A DNA stretch of 64,000 bases from Allium sativum (Eukaryota; Streptophyta; Magnoliopsida; Asparagales; Amaryllidaceae), in the NCBI GenBank assembly GCA_030737875.1, contig JASFAX010000020.1:31572688-31636687 (forward strand), written 5' to 3'. The position numbers were made by a program, and so were the translations under genes. The notes below the pieces were generated by a model. That model did not search any database. It was not told the DNA's origin and saw nothing but the letters and a program-made list of their open reading frames with translations. This document shows positions 11,810 to 23,453 of this stretch, one piece after another (positions within the stretch are counted from its first letter, which is position 1; every line of letters starts with the position of its first letter).

Positions 11810-12492
11810 TATTGGAATTTAACGATACAATATTTCCATATCTAATTAATTATGGAGATATGTATGGTAATTTCGTTACCTGTTTTGCGCAAGGAATGAA
11901 TGGAAAGAAATGGAAGGAATATTAATGAATGGGGGATATTGGAAATGTTTATCATTTAATCAGTTGCCATGTTTCATGAAGAAAAGAAACGGAAAGAGAC
12001 TAAAATTGCAAAAGGGATTGATTTATGGAGAAAAGGGAAATTATCAATCAAGCATATGACAATTAATTAATGGGATTGATATGGAGAAAAGGGAAACTAT
12101 CAATCAAACATATGACAATTAATGAGATATTAGTTTTCCATAGATTGATTTATTTTACATAAATCAATTGTTTCTTCCCCAAGTAACCTTTTTTTTCTCT
12201 ATTTAAAGAGAAACATAGAGGATGCTATATGAGGAGAGATCATTGTATTCTTCATTTCTTTTGCTCTACATTAAAAAACTCTGTAATCTCTTGAATATAT
12301 TAATAAAATATCTTCCCCATTGAAGTGGACGTACACTATCTCGCGATAGTGGAACCACTATAAATTTGCGTGTTCTCTGTTGCGTTTTTTTTGTGATCTG
12401 AGATTTATATTCATTTCAAGCTGTTTGTTCTATCACATCATTGCTGATCCTATTGAGATTTTTCCGCTGCAAGGGATTGATCAACCATTACA
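11810..12492 (+). repeat. 3' LTR of the copia element
   Basis: Co-linear with 6706-7391 over its whole length. It starts TATTGG and ends ATTACA, followed by the target duplication CTTTA at 12493-12497. Confidence 0.92.
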
Positions 12493-12822
12493 CTTTATGG
12501 TGATAGGAGGGTATGTGAACACTCCAGCATTTCGTGACTAACTTGCAAAGAGGTTGGACCATTTTACCATGGGTAATGGAGGAATGGGCAGATGCAATTG
12601 AGAGGGAGTGAGGGGTATTGGGTCTGCTAGTGGTGGGTTAGGATTTGGCTTAATCAGGTCTGGCGGAGGGTTCGGTGATGGGAGGGCATGAGGATTAGAA
12701 TGTACGACGATATTTGGGTGAGAGGAAGCGAGGATTGAAAGGCTCAAGGCGATTGAGTGAAAGAAGTTTTGATACGTTGTTAGAATTAATAACTCGGAAA
12801 TGCTACTTTGCCCGCTTTTCAT
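12493..12822 (-). pseudogene. LINE-type ORF1, N-terminal part (split by the copia element)
   Basis: An open minus-strand frame starts at ATG 12822 with a Ser/Pro/Asn-rich leader and ends with MVKWSNLFAS at a stop (12538-12540). The reading continues as AGVFTYPPITIKFF up to the copia insertion. After the 5-bp duplication it resumes on the other side near 6705 with GK-LVPTHDIIEARIDVWKDLLV. W-LF, a PP-hydrophobic strand and I-W-LLV in this order match DUF4283. Upstream (12823-12980) is a pyrimidine-poor leader without a further frame. The joined order is inferred from the target duplication. Confidence 0.65.
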
Positions 12823-14690
12823 TTTGTCAAAAACTACGGTAGAGACAAGAAAATAGGAGGCCCACCCCTTGAATTACACAAATACCCCTCTGAATTCAAT
12901 GCTTGCTACCCCTAAATTCCGTATTTACCCCTATTTCTTACTTTTTGACAAAAAAATTTCGGGTATTGTAGCATTTCTCTTAATAACTTAGTTTTCAATT
13001 TTCTTACCGGGTTGCAATGTAGTTATTGTATTCTTTTGGTTCTAGTTGCAATCTTAGGCGATATAAGCTTGGCTCAAGCTAACGTTTTGGTTCCTTGGGG
13101 CTTCGGATTAACTGACTTGCGAAATTGCCTCTTTCCCGCTCTACTTATTGAAGTGTCGAACTGATTCATTTGCAATTCAAGCTTAGCAATCGACTGGCAC
13201 ATATTTTGCGTGTACGAGCTTAAACTATTTGGAAATTTTTTTGTTGACTAATTTTTTTGAATTTTAGTTATATCCAAAGTCTCAAACTTTTTTCAAGAGA
13301 AGTCGCTTATTTATCATCTTGAGAGGCAAAAGATTGTTGTGCTTGGATCTAAGGACGCGCAAAATAGTGTTGAAATTGATTTTTGTTGAAAATGAAAATT
13401 TGTGGCATTGTACAGAAATTCTTGAAATGTGGGTGGAACCAAATTCACATTACATAAGTTCCATGAAAACTAGGATGATTTCTTTAACAAGGGTTGTATG
13501 TTGGGAAAAAATGGGTCATTCTTAACTTTAAATAAAGTCATTTATTTATTCAAAGAAGAGCAAACACTGACTGATGATGTGGTTTGGATCATTACATTTA
13601 TAACATAGAGGATAAAAAGCTAGGTTCATTTTATTAGATGAAAGAACGTCATTGAATTTTTTTATCTTGGCATCGATTTTCACTTTTAAGGCTAGAGATA
13701 ATCCTATAGAATGGACACCCGATCATGAATAAATCGATATCTCACTAGACTGTTCCCAATGTGTTGATTTTTTAAGCAAATTTCCAAGGAATCGCCAGGC
13801 AGCATAGTGATATTATACCAGGAAATTTCCTTGCCACATCGATTCGTATATTGTTTTGGGCCTATCTTCAAGACCATTTGTAATTTTTGGCGGAGTGTTC
13901 ATTTTTTGAAATTGTAAGGTAGGCGTTTTCCTAAAAAAATTCTAAATCATTCAAAATGTTTTCCTAAAAATTTACCCTCGACTTGATTAAAGATCACAAT
14001 TTCATTTTGAATTTTTGTAGATTTTTCCAAGGGGTTAAATTTCTATAAGAACACTTCTACAGATTCAGCCCACGTTCTCTTAAATTCGAAAGCAAGACAT
14101 ACAAACATTTTTCAATGTACTCGATAAGTGCGAACATAATTAACCTAATTGGGATTAGCCATCACGTAATTTTGAAGTTTAATGGTTGCAAAAATTGTTC
14201 GAATTTCGATAAAAAGATGTAAAGATCATCAACTTCATAATAGATGAATTTTGAAAGTTTGATGATGTGATTCAAATGGATTTCAAAATGTTTTCCGGTG
14301 GAGCGCACAATGTGATGCAAGAAGTGGTAAAAACTTGATCGAGAAACACTCTATCCATAATTGTTCGAGGTGGATTATCGTTAATCATATGAGAAAAATT
14401 CATATTTAGGTTAATCGATTCGTTGTAGTGTCACATGTCTAAACACTCATTTATATGGGAATAAAATAGGGAGAGAAAGAAACAAAAGGGTGAGAGAATA
14501 AAATGAAAGTATTTTTCTGGCCTTTTATTTCTTCTTTTTTAAAAACAAGTTTTTTTTTCAAAGAAATGTTTAGAAGAGATTTTCCTTTTTGTTTTGACTT
14601 TTAAGCTTTTTCTATGTTTCTTCTTATTGAAAACGTGTTTTAAACGAAAAAGTGTTTTTTGGTTGTGTTTTCGATCTTTATTTTTTTTGA
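12823..14690. other. unassigned AT-rich stretch
   Basis: No frame with a recognisable domain on either strand; a 68-codon plus-strand frame at 13319-13525 matches nothing I know. It may include the LINE 5' leader at its left end and older repeat debris. Confidence 0.5.
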
Positions 14691-15720
14691 TATGTTAATA
14701 CCAAAAATGGAACTAACACTCCGAGTGGTGTATGAACACCGTAAATATTCAAATACCAATGTTAAGAGCAAGTAAATGCAGAAAATAACTAAGAGTGGAG
14801 ATGACTTATAGTGGTTCGGCCTCAGTTTTGGCCTATGTTCACTTTGAATGACGATTTCATTATTCTTTTTATCACAAGGTACACATTTGATCTCATTTTA
14901 TACATTCTTTTATCTTTTACATTAATTCTTTCTCTGCTTCTCTCAAATTGCGTCTACTTCTCGAATATTCTTGGAAATGCAGAGTAGAAATGCATGGATT
15001 TTCACTAATAGCAGCGGTTATCGAGCTAGATCTTTGATAATCAAGCCCAGTGATGATCTTTGTCGATTTCTTGATGAAAGTGATGGTGAAGAAGCTTGTA
15101 TGACACTTGAGGAAGCTTTGATGGTGTTGGAGAAGCTTGAGTGTTGAAGACAAAAAATGGCAACCCTTCAGGAGGATAAAATTCGGTCCTTTTAATATGG
15201 GAGAGGGTGGAGTATTTATAGGTGGGGTTGTAGTGAAGCAGATCTTGAAATAGTGTGTGTAGTTTACATGGATCGACTGACGACCCAAATATAAAGAAAA
15301 CGACCCACGATGTTTCAAGCGACCAAACATATTGAACGACCCAGAATTAGACCGACCCATACATGTACAACAACCCGATGAACTCTTTATTATTAGCTAA
15401 CGACCCATACATGCCAGAAAGTCCAACGACTCGTAGTGCCGTACACCGAGCCGATCCATCGCTTCATTGATCCATCAATAATTTCTTTGGGTGACCCATA
15501 CACTTAGCACGATCCGTCGCATTATAAAATGAATATGACCCATGAATTATCTTACACGATCCGACCCATAGACTTTGTATTTTGCCCGATCCACCGGTTC
15601 TTGGTTAAAACGTAACCAACCTATCCTTTGTAAAATGAAGCTAACCCATAATTTTACTTTGTATATGACCCATATATGTAACTTATGCATGTCCCATCAT
15701 ATTTATACATGGGTTTTTAG
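14690..15720 (-). other. promoter-bearing, LTR-like relic with GACCCAT motifs
   Basis: The minus strand shows a U3-like zone (15250-15720) with many copies of the motif GACCCAT or GATCC, then a TATA box, then a transcribed-looking leader with a 147-codon frame (15360-14917) of no known family. Near 14810 the plus strand has GTGGTTCGGCCTCAG, a phrase often met in plant copia LTRs. No clear TG/CA boundary, primer site or second copy was found, so this is a tentative solo-LTR or promoter relic. Confidence 0.3.
15213..15220 (-). promoter_or_regulatory. TATA box candidate
   Basis: TATAAATA on the minus strand in the context CACCTATAAATACTCC, flanked by GC-richer sequence. It matches the plant TATA consensus and sits between the GACCCAT-rich zone and the leader-like part. 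Confidence 0.45.
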
Positions 15721-15927
15721 TGGATAAATATTTGACTCTCGAAGTTCACGTTTTTTGTGTGTAAAATGTGGGCTTTGAAATTGACAGTCTTGATGCTATT
15801 TTGATGGGTCGTAATTATTTTTTCCCGATGAATCAGCATAAGGAAATCATAATGGACTAGGATTAACTTATTTAATGGACCGTTGTTGCCCACTTGATGG
15901 ATAGATAAGGCCTCTTTAGCGCTACCG

Positions 15928-15929
<2 letters not shown>

Positions 15930-15981
<52 letters not shown>
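15930..15981. repeat. (TA)n microsatellite
   Basis: About 26 uninterrupted TA units. Confidence 0.95.
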
Positions 15982-15983
<2 letters not shown>

Positions 15984-16534
15984 CTCCGATCCATTCCTCT
16001 ATATTTCATCTGCTTGGAAAATTTGTTAACGGCTGACACACTCTTCTAAGAGAATTTCCTCAACCTGACCTTGATACCTAGCCATTGATCAACCTTAGCT
16101 ACTGCTGCTTGTCTATGCTGACGTCACCATTACCAATCCCCAAAAACTTCTGATTTCGAATCAAACTCGCCCATTTTCCAATTCATTCAGATCGACTTCG
16201 AGCATGAGTTCTCTTAGTCTCAGAATTGAATCAAAATAATATTTTCTTCCTGTCGAACTTCTATGCTTTTCAGATTATCGACAGCCAGCATTCATGGTGA
16301 AACAAGCTTTGGTGTGTGGATTTTCTTTTATATTTTTGGGTAATATTAATTAATTTCTTTAAACATAATGTCAGATTGATCTTTGCTTGATTGTGCATCT
16401 CGAATGTCTGTATAATAACCTTGTATTTTTGAATTGATTTCAACAATTCTGGATTTAGATTGTATGCTTCAAGTTGGAAGCGATGACTTGAGGTCGAAAT
16501 GATAGAGATTGATTGCTGTTCTCCATTGATTGTT
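15982..16534. other. unassigned stretch
   Basis: No gene or repeat family recognised between the TA microsatellite and the next LTR end. Confidence 0.5.
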
Positions 16535-17226
16535 TGTAACAACCCAAATTCCGATAGACCGAATTTTTTTTTCAAAAATTCCATTCTATCAAAACTTGGG
16601 TTGGCTTGTCTGGTATCTTGCCAAAAAGACAAAGATATAAAATATATCAGAGCTTAGAAAACATCTCACGTCGGAATGGAATAAAATATAATACAATCAA
16701 ATATACCCTTATCAAAGTAATAATATTGCCTAACCAGTATCCAAAGCTATCATATCTCTACCAAAAGCCTAACCTGCGAGTATGATATGAGGAGGGGGTC
16801 AGAACACAAGTTCAGGTGAATGGACTCAAATTATACATTCTGAAATAACCCTACATATACCATTCAATTACATTTTTTATTAGTTTATTTGGGGTTAATA
16901 GCACTTAAAGCTTTACACACAAGTTGTACCCTTATATCTCACAGTAGATTAATCTAATATAGTAATGTTGCTACCCCCAATATGAAGGTACTTCCCATGG
17001 TACCCTCCTCGCAAGGTATCCACCGTCACACTATGGAAGCGTTTGCAGCTCTCATTCTACGCCGGAATGATGTATGGATCTTTATAAAACTACGCCACGT
17101 TCCACACGGAACTACCATCGCGATGCTTCACAAGCGTACAGACTGCCATATCCATATTTGTCGTCCAATATTGGTCTTAATTGGGAGTAATGCCTTAGCG
17201 TCTACGATACACAACCAACGCGACAT
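16535..17226 (-). mobile_element. LTR fragment related to the giant LTRs (left piece)
   Basis: The left end reads TGTAACAACCCAAATTCC, the usual TG...AACCC terminus of the LTRs here, in minus orientation (3' end). It shares short blocks with the start of the element 3 LTR (TCTCAC-TCG-CGGAA then AAAATATAATA). Element 1 was inserted into it at GACAT. The continuation is 45912-46924. No primer site adjoins, so a solo LTR or remnant is likely. Right end uncertain. Confidence 0.4.
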
Positions 17227-19319
17227 TGAAACGACCCGAACTTCCCCAGTCTCCGAAGAGAAGAGAAAGAACGAATTGTTTTGAGAACACGACAAAATAG
17301 AACGCAGACGGAAGAACATTTCATTGTATATTACAACAATGCATCAGATTACAAGAATATACAGAGTATAAATGAATATTACACAGAAATATCAGAGATT
17401 TAAATTACATTTAAATACATAGCAGCGGAAAATAATACAATACACAACTAGAAAGAGATATACGGATACAAAGCTTTCCGGATATCGTTCCAGCTGTAAA
17501 CCAGGATCCTTTGAATATAAATCTGCAAAACCAAAACTACTAGCTGCCCGTGTGGAAAATAGGGGCAACCAGAGTTTAGGTTAAAACAATAAACTCCAGG
17601 TCAGTCATGGGACTGGTGTGAGAACTAAAACAGTTATTAATCTTTATTTCAAAGTTAGGTAAATCAAGGGACCACGCCGTATAACACGGAACGGGTTTCC
17701 TCCCAAGAATACCAGTGCATAAAACAAACAGCGCAATGCTAAATAAAGAAAAATGAAGCTATTATAAGACCCAGGTCCCATCACACAATGCAACGCAAGC
17801 CGGAGGATAGGGTTTTTACCTTATAATAGCCAAGAATGCTTGATACGTTTAAAACAAATCATTTGATACTATTATATGTGCATAGTGTATAAAACAACTT
17901 AAAATCATAAGTATCAATCATAGGCGACATGAGCGCCCCATCTCACTATGTCGCCATACTAGGCTCTACAACTAAAACCACAAATGTCACGTATTTGGAA
18001 GTTGGATTTCCATCTATGAACCGAGGCCAGGGATCGTCCTCTACCGATTCGAGACAATCTAGCCCATGTCTCAGGCAAGTACTCACTTAAGCCTTGGAGC
18101 GACAGGGCCGGTCCACCGATGTGGATTAAAATTCCTGAACACTGCATTTCCCCGCCCTTTGGGGCATAAATGAGCCAACGAATGGCTCCATCGGACCCGG
18201 ATCGTCCGATCTAACCGAGGCGCCTCGCAACAGCAACAACCACACAGGTGAAAAGTATATAAACGTCAGGGCTGGTAGGTCACTGACACCACCCTAGCTA
18301 GAAGGAAACGCATGCCCTTCCTGAGGTCCTCTCCCGTTTCTGGTTCACAACCGGGGTGTGAGGCTCGCGAATTCACGTTACACAAAGCTATGCCACACAG
18401 GCGGTGCTTTGATCATCAACCACAAGACTTTGCTTTTCAATAGAAGCCTTGATCATTTGCATCTTAGCATGCCACACAGGCAAACCACTCCATGCAACCA
18501 ATATCGATCACATAGAATGAAATCCAATGTCAGACACACAGTCCATTTACAAGTCCGTTCTGGGTCTGAACAAAACCGGAGGCACCTAGTACCCCGCATA
18601 TCCCTCGATCTCCAAGTACGTCTGGACGATCACTGACTGTTTCCATCTTCTTGGGTGTACAGCCCAATCAAGATCATCAGTAATCACCCAAACGACGTGA
18701 AGACCTCCGGTCTTCGACCACCGTCTTCATCTTCGACTTATCGTCGTATCAGTTATTCAGAATGGGATAAACCCGATCTTTCCGAATAACTCACGTATAT
18801 TTTAAATAAGTGTTACACAAACACAACATATGCCTCATTCCAATTCATCAGTCACTAACCGTAAATTAATCAAGAGAATAATTTCCCAAATATTAACCCC
18901 GAAGGCCGAAATCAACATCAGATCAATATCCAGAAAACCGTTCTGCTTAGCTAACTGACAGTTAGTTTCTAAATTTCACATTCATAGGGAAAGGTTCCCA
19001 TTAATTTTACCAAAGATAAATTCCTTGAATTTATTCTTTAATCTTCCTCTGAATATTGATTCAACTAGTCGGGATTAACGAACCTTACCGAAGTAATCAT
19101 TTGTTTTAATTTCCCAACCCCAACCTATTCATCCCATGAAGTAAAACTGGTAATACTTCATATCTAACACCACAGTGTTATCAGTAAATTTAATTACCAT
19201 TTCACGTTCAAATCTAATTAAAGATTTAACTATCGCCTGGAGCAAAACTGGTGATACTCCATTCTCGATCATTTCAATCTAATTAAAGATTCATTAAAAC
19301 TCCACTTAATTTTAATCTG

Positions 19320-19800
19320 TGACTGGGTTAAAGAATCAGTGTCATTTAAAACACGGTTCACAATAAACCCAAAATCACATCACATTTCAATCAGTCCCTA
19401 ACTGTAAATTAGCAAGTGAGCAATTCCCTAAGTATTAACCCCGAAGGCCGAAACCAACATCAGATCAATACCCCAGAAATCATTCAACTTAACCAATCCC
19501 CGGTTAGTTTCTGATTTTCTTAACTCCTTGGGGTCTAAGAACAGTATTATTGAAGATACCGTTCACGACAACCCAAAATCACATTTTATTGATTATCAGG
19601 TTAAAGAACAAGTGTTATTTAAAACTTTATTCACGATATACCCAAAAATCAATACCAATTTAATCCCAATTAAATATTATTTAATTGGTACACTTCACTA
19701 AATCTAAATAAAAGATTTAATCTTTCCTCAACTGGGCTTAAGAACAGTGTTAATGAAGACACCATTCACGACAAACCCAAATCACATTTGATATTAAATA
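19320..19800. repeat. about 60-bp motif, four diverged units in the element 1 LTR
   Basis: Units contain GGGTTAAAGAA or a variant, then AGTGTTATTTAAAAC, then GTTCACGA and AACCCAAAATCACAT (about 19321, 19529, 19606, 19733). The same motif in reverse occurs twice in element 2 (about 33975-34095 and 41955-42075) and again at 26570-27050. Confidence 0.65.
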
Positions 19801-20689
19801 CAAGGCTCTGAATAGAAAATATATCGGCTTATATTCAATATCAAATTCTACGACTAACAAATGTCGTATTGGGAATAACGATATATATATCTTTCAAATT
19901 CCCATAACAATATCTGTATCATCACGAAATCCAACATCGAAATATTCCGAAGACAATTTCGATTCAAATCCATTCCAATTCAAATATTGGAAATTCTGGT
20001 TATTTTCAAAACCATTTCAAATCCAATTTATTTATTTAAAAATAAATAGAATTATAATTCTAGTTCAAAACTAGTTCATTTCGATAAAAATCTATTTTTA
20101 TCTTTTCAAATATGGAGTTTTTCATTCCAATTCTTCTCAAATCATTTCTTATGATTTTACACAAATTATTACTATTTTTAATAATTTTATCAAGGTCCGT
20201 ATAGTCGATTTCCAACAACGGCCATCGAACTGCACTTACAGCGACCTTTTCCAAATTTGATTTGGACATAACTCCAAATCCAACCGTTAGATTTCTAATT
20301 TCTAATATTCGTTAGAAAGCTCTTTTCGATACGAACCCAACGGTTCCGGTTTTAGGAGAATCCGACGGTCGGATCTCCCGTAATATCCGTTCGAAGTCAA
20401 TGGTCGAAATTCGCGAACTGCCGCGGTGCGGCGCGTTCTATTCAGGCCATTATATTATATATATAATATACATAATGTATACTTCGTCGATTTCAATTCA
20501 AAACGTGCTTTATAGATCGTTTTAAATTCATTTTCAAAACGGTTTCAACTTCATATTCAATTCCTAATCAAAATTGAATATTCCAATATAAATTCGTTTT
20601 AAATTCATTTCAAATTGATTTCAAATTGATTTCAATTCAATTTCAATTTAATTCGAATGCAATTCCTTTCGATTTCAATTCGAATTCAA

Positions 20690-20800
20690 TTCTATTCAAT
20701 TTCAATTTGAATTCACTTCTATTCAATTTCAATTTGAATTCATTTCTATTCAATTTCAATTTGAATTCATTTCTATTCAATTTCAATTTGAATTTCAATT
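20690..20800. repeat. 27-bp minisatellite, short form (element 1, 3' LTR)
   Basis: About four units of a 27-bp motif containing CTATTCAATTTCAATTTGAA. The length and composition match the reverse complement of the large 27-bp array in element 2, so the two share an origin. The copy in the 5' LTR is at 27945-28055. Confidence 0.75.
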
Positions 20801-20929
20801 CTTTTCAAAATTTCAGATTTTGAAATCACTTTCGATATTCGTTATAAAATGAATAAAATCGATATAAATATCGTTCACGTCAAAATGGCGTAAATCTAAT
20901 CAACACGGCTTCATATATTCATATTTTCA

Positions 20930-21045
20930 AATATTCCATTTCGAATATTTCTTTTTCAAATATTTCTATTTCAAATATTTCTTTTTCAAATATTTCTATT
21001 TCAAATATTCTATTTCAAATATTCTATTTCAAATATTTCTACTTC
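20930..21045. repeat. TTTCAAATATT(T)C-type short tandem repeat
   Basis: Repeated 15-19-bp units of TTTCAAATATTTCTA and close variants; the 5' LTR has fewer units (28185-28265), showing copy-number change since insertion. Confidence 0.8.
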
Positions 21046-21609
21046 TAAACTGGAATGAGGCCCTATCAATTACCATATAATGTTAATTATATGGATTTTC
21101 TACAACACATGTATACAATAACAACGATGACTAATCAACCAGCATCCAAAGTGCATTCTACACTGTATAAGCATCAAATATAAATATTCAACGCTTATAA
21201 CAGCCTGTCAATCAATCGATCAACATACAACTAAACAATTGGGATTAGTGTACGTCAAATATCATCCCAATACCCGTGTGGGGTTTCAAACAATCAAACA
21301 CAGATTTTATTTGTGCAGTTGGGCGATGTGTAAAATTTATCGTCCCAATCAATATCAATCAAATCAGTGTATATAAACAAATCTCCGATTTGTTTATAAA
21401 TATTTATTTTATTTCATATACACGTTAAAAATTCTATTTTTAACTATAAAATATTTTCCACTATAAAGTATTTTATTTCATTTCACATCACAACACACAA
21501 TCAACTTCACAGTAAAATCAAACAAACAAGCATACAAGCCGTCCATGGTATGTGGACGACGGGTGTCGGGTGCTACTAAACACCGTCTGCATCCTAGTAT
21601 ATATTTTAA

Positions 21610-22312
21610 CTAGAAAATTAAATTAAAGAGTGAGAAATTCTCACAGAATTGCTAATCCAACGCCTCCACTCTTCTTAGGTAGAAATCTTCGTCGTTCTTG
21701 CCTCTTGTCACTTTTCACTGCCCGTATTCTCTACATATATAAAAATCACATTTTTACTTCGCTATTCAATATATAAAAATCGAATTTTTACTTTGCTATT
21801 CAATATATAAAAATCAAATTTTTACTATGTTATTCAATATATAAAAATCGAATTTTTACTATGCTATTCAATATATAAAAATCGAATTTTTACTATGCTA
21901 TTCAATATATAAAAATCGATTTTTTACTTTCTCTATAATATAAAAATCATATCTTTTATCCACATTAAAAATTATGTCTTTATTTAATAAAAGATTATAT
22001 TTTTATACTTCTACAATATAAAAGATTATATTTTTATAACTCTACAATATAAAAGATTATATTTTTAACCTTTTCTTCATATAAAAATTATATTTCTATA
22101 TTCCACACATGATAAAAATCGAATTTTTATTCTTTCTATCATGTAAAAATTATATTTTTCCTACGCCTATCATATAAAAATTATATTTTTAATTGTCTAC
22201 TAATATCAAAATAATATTTTTATCTCTAACAAATTAATTACTTTATAAATAAATAACCTAGACAATTAAATAAACCAAAATAAAAATAAAAATAAAAATA
22301 AAAGAAACTTAC
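21610..22312 (-). other. candidate intron inside the element 1 LTR
   Basis: On the minus strand a donor-like GTAAGTTTC begins at 22312, directly after the GC-rich block. An acceptor-like AATTTTCTAG ends at 21610, just before a conserved block. The 703 bp between are AT-rich repeats. Element 2 has the same arrangement (30281-31053). This is an inference from splice-site likeness and conservation; no transcript is available. Confidence 0.4.
21735..21925. repeat. 34-bp AT-rich tandem repeat (element 1, 3' LTR)
   Basis: About five units containing TGCTATTCAATATATAAAAA and a TCGAATTTTTACTA tail. The reverse-complement form recurs in element 2 (30664-30915, 38784-38971) and a direct copy at 44230-44390. 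Confidence 0.85.
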
Positions 22313-22329
22313 ATTGTATCGGATTTTTC

Positions 22330-22545
22330 TGAGGGGGGGTCTTCGGTCGGCAGCAGGAGGAAGGGGGGGGTCTCGATCGCGGCAGAGGAGGAGGGGGGGT
22401 CTCGATCGCGGTAGAGGATGGGGGCGTCGCGCGGTGGCGCGCCGCCTGTGGGGGGGCTCGGCGGTAGTTTAGGTATTTTATTATTTCGTTTTCTGAAATG
22501 AAAACTAACCGGGGGGGGGGGGGGCTGAGTAAATAAAGGAGAGGG
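22330..22545. other. G-rich block in the element 1 LTR
   Basis: Runs of seven or more G alternate with GGTCTCGATCGCGGCAGAGG units. Read on the minus strand it is a C-rich leader upstream of the GTAAGT donor. The island stands out sharply in an AT-rich LTR and ends in a poly-G run near 22510. The matching part of the other LTR is 44780-44975. Confidence 0.7.
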
Positions 22546-23453
22546 GGGTTTATTTTTAATTATAGTTTTATTTTATTTTAATCCCAAAAGGTAACTTTTT
22601 CTTTCGACCTCGAAACAAGGCCCACCGCCTGTCGTCCATAGCGTTTCACCCCCATTCCGAACACAATGGCATATGTATCACAGGCTGATTCGATCGTTTC
22701 GATCAGTTTCCGTCAAAATCAACATATAACTCTATATATTGAATTTGAACGCGCATTTCAATTTACTGGGGTCACACACTAACTCGAAAAATCCCAGAAA
22801 AATATTTTCTAGCTTCGCATTGACGATACGGTCCTAACAAAACTAATTTCATCGAATTCTGATACCGTTTGAAAAATGGCCATTTTCCAGTCGATTAAAA
22901 TCAACTGAAACTGGTCAAACGCGTTTTCCTTTGCCACGCTCACATATTGATTCGAAAAATTATGAAATTTTTAATCTAGCAATAACTTGACATCGCGGAT
23001 CCAACAAAAGTGGTTTCGTCGAAATCCGAGGTCGTTTGCAAAATTCCCATTTTTAAGGGCCTGAATTCCATAGCGACTATTCAGAATTTTCAACTGGACA
23101 TATCTTTTGATTACCGCTATGAAATCTTGATTTTTCGGATTCGTTGGAAAGATATTCTCAGTTAGATTCTATTATTTTTGGTTTCACTAAAATCCGGTTT
23201 ATTTTGCACCCAGTACATTCATTTGAAGTTTGAAATCGAATTATCGAACTACCGCGCCATTTTCAATTCCTTTTTATAATTATAAATAATTATTTATATT
23301 CTAACGACGATATATATAATATATACATTCGAATTCTATTCAAAATAAATTTCTCGTCGATATAATTTAAAATAATTCATTTTAAATATTCAAAATTCGC
23401 TAAAATTGCCAAAATAAAAATTTTAAATTGGCCCAGATTTCCGGGTTATTACA

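Larger units (their letters stand above)
6706..12492 (+). mobile_element. complete Ty1/copia LTR retrotransposon (5,787 bp), inactive
   Basis: Two LTRs (6706-7391, 686 bp; 11810-12492, 683 bp) enclose a primer site, a gag-pol relic and a polypurine tract. A perfect 5-bp target duplication CTTTA lies at 6701-6705 and 12493-12497. The two LTRs differ by a few per cent, mostly C/T and A/G changes, so the insertion is moderately old. Gag and pol motifs (LTNRL-type gag, YVDDM, KHIEVR) point to the Tork/Tnt1 group; that lineage call is by motif memory only. It was inserted into the LINE ORF1, splitting it. Confidence 0.93.
17227..23453 (-). repeat. Element 1, 3' LTR (6,227 bp)
   Basis: It holds, from left to right: a conserved terminal part (17227-18800), dispersed copies of a roughly 60-bp motif (19320-19800), a duplicated block with CCCCGAAGGCCGAAA (about 18848 and 19390), an AT-rich 27-bp repeat (20690-20800), a CAAATATTTCTATTT-type repeat (20930-21045), a conserved hairpin block (about 21570-21600), 34-bp AT repeats (21735-21925) and a G-rich block (22330-22545). 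Short frames, such as one at 18358-18636, also occur in the other LTR but run antisense to the element and show no protein signature. Confidence 0.9.

Noticed and set aside
14917..15360. 147-codon minus frame downstream of a TATA box
   Set aside because: No similarity to a known family and low-complexity Ser/His/Phe composition; kept only as part of an LTR- or promoter-like relic.
18358..18636. 92-codon frame present in both LTRs of element 1 (also 25617-25895)
   Set aside because: It runs antisense to the element, is open in both copies only because the LTRs are about 99% identical, and has no recognisable motif; element 2 does not keep the frame.
20626..20823. 65-codon Asn/Phe-rich frame (also 27884-28081)
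   Set aside because: Created by the short 27-bp repeat TTCAATTTGAA-type units.
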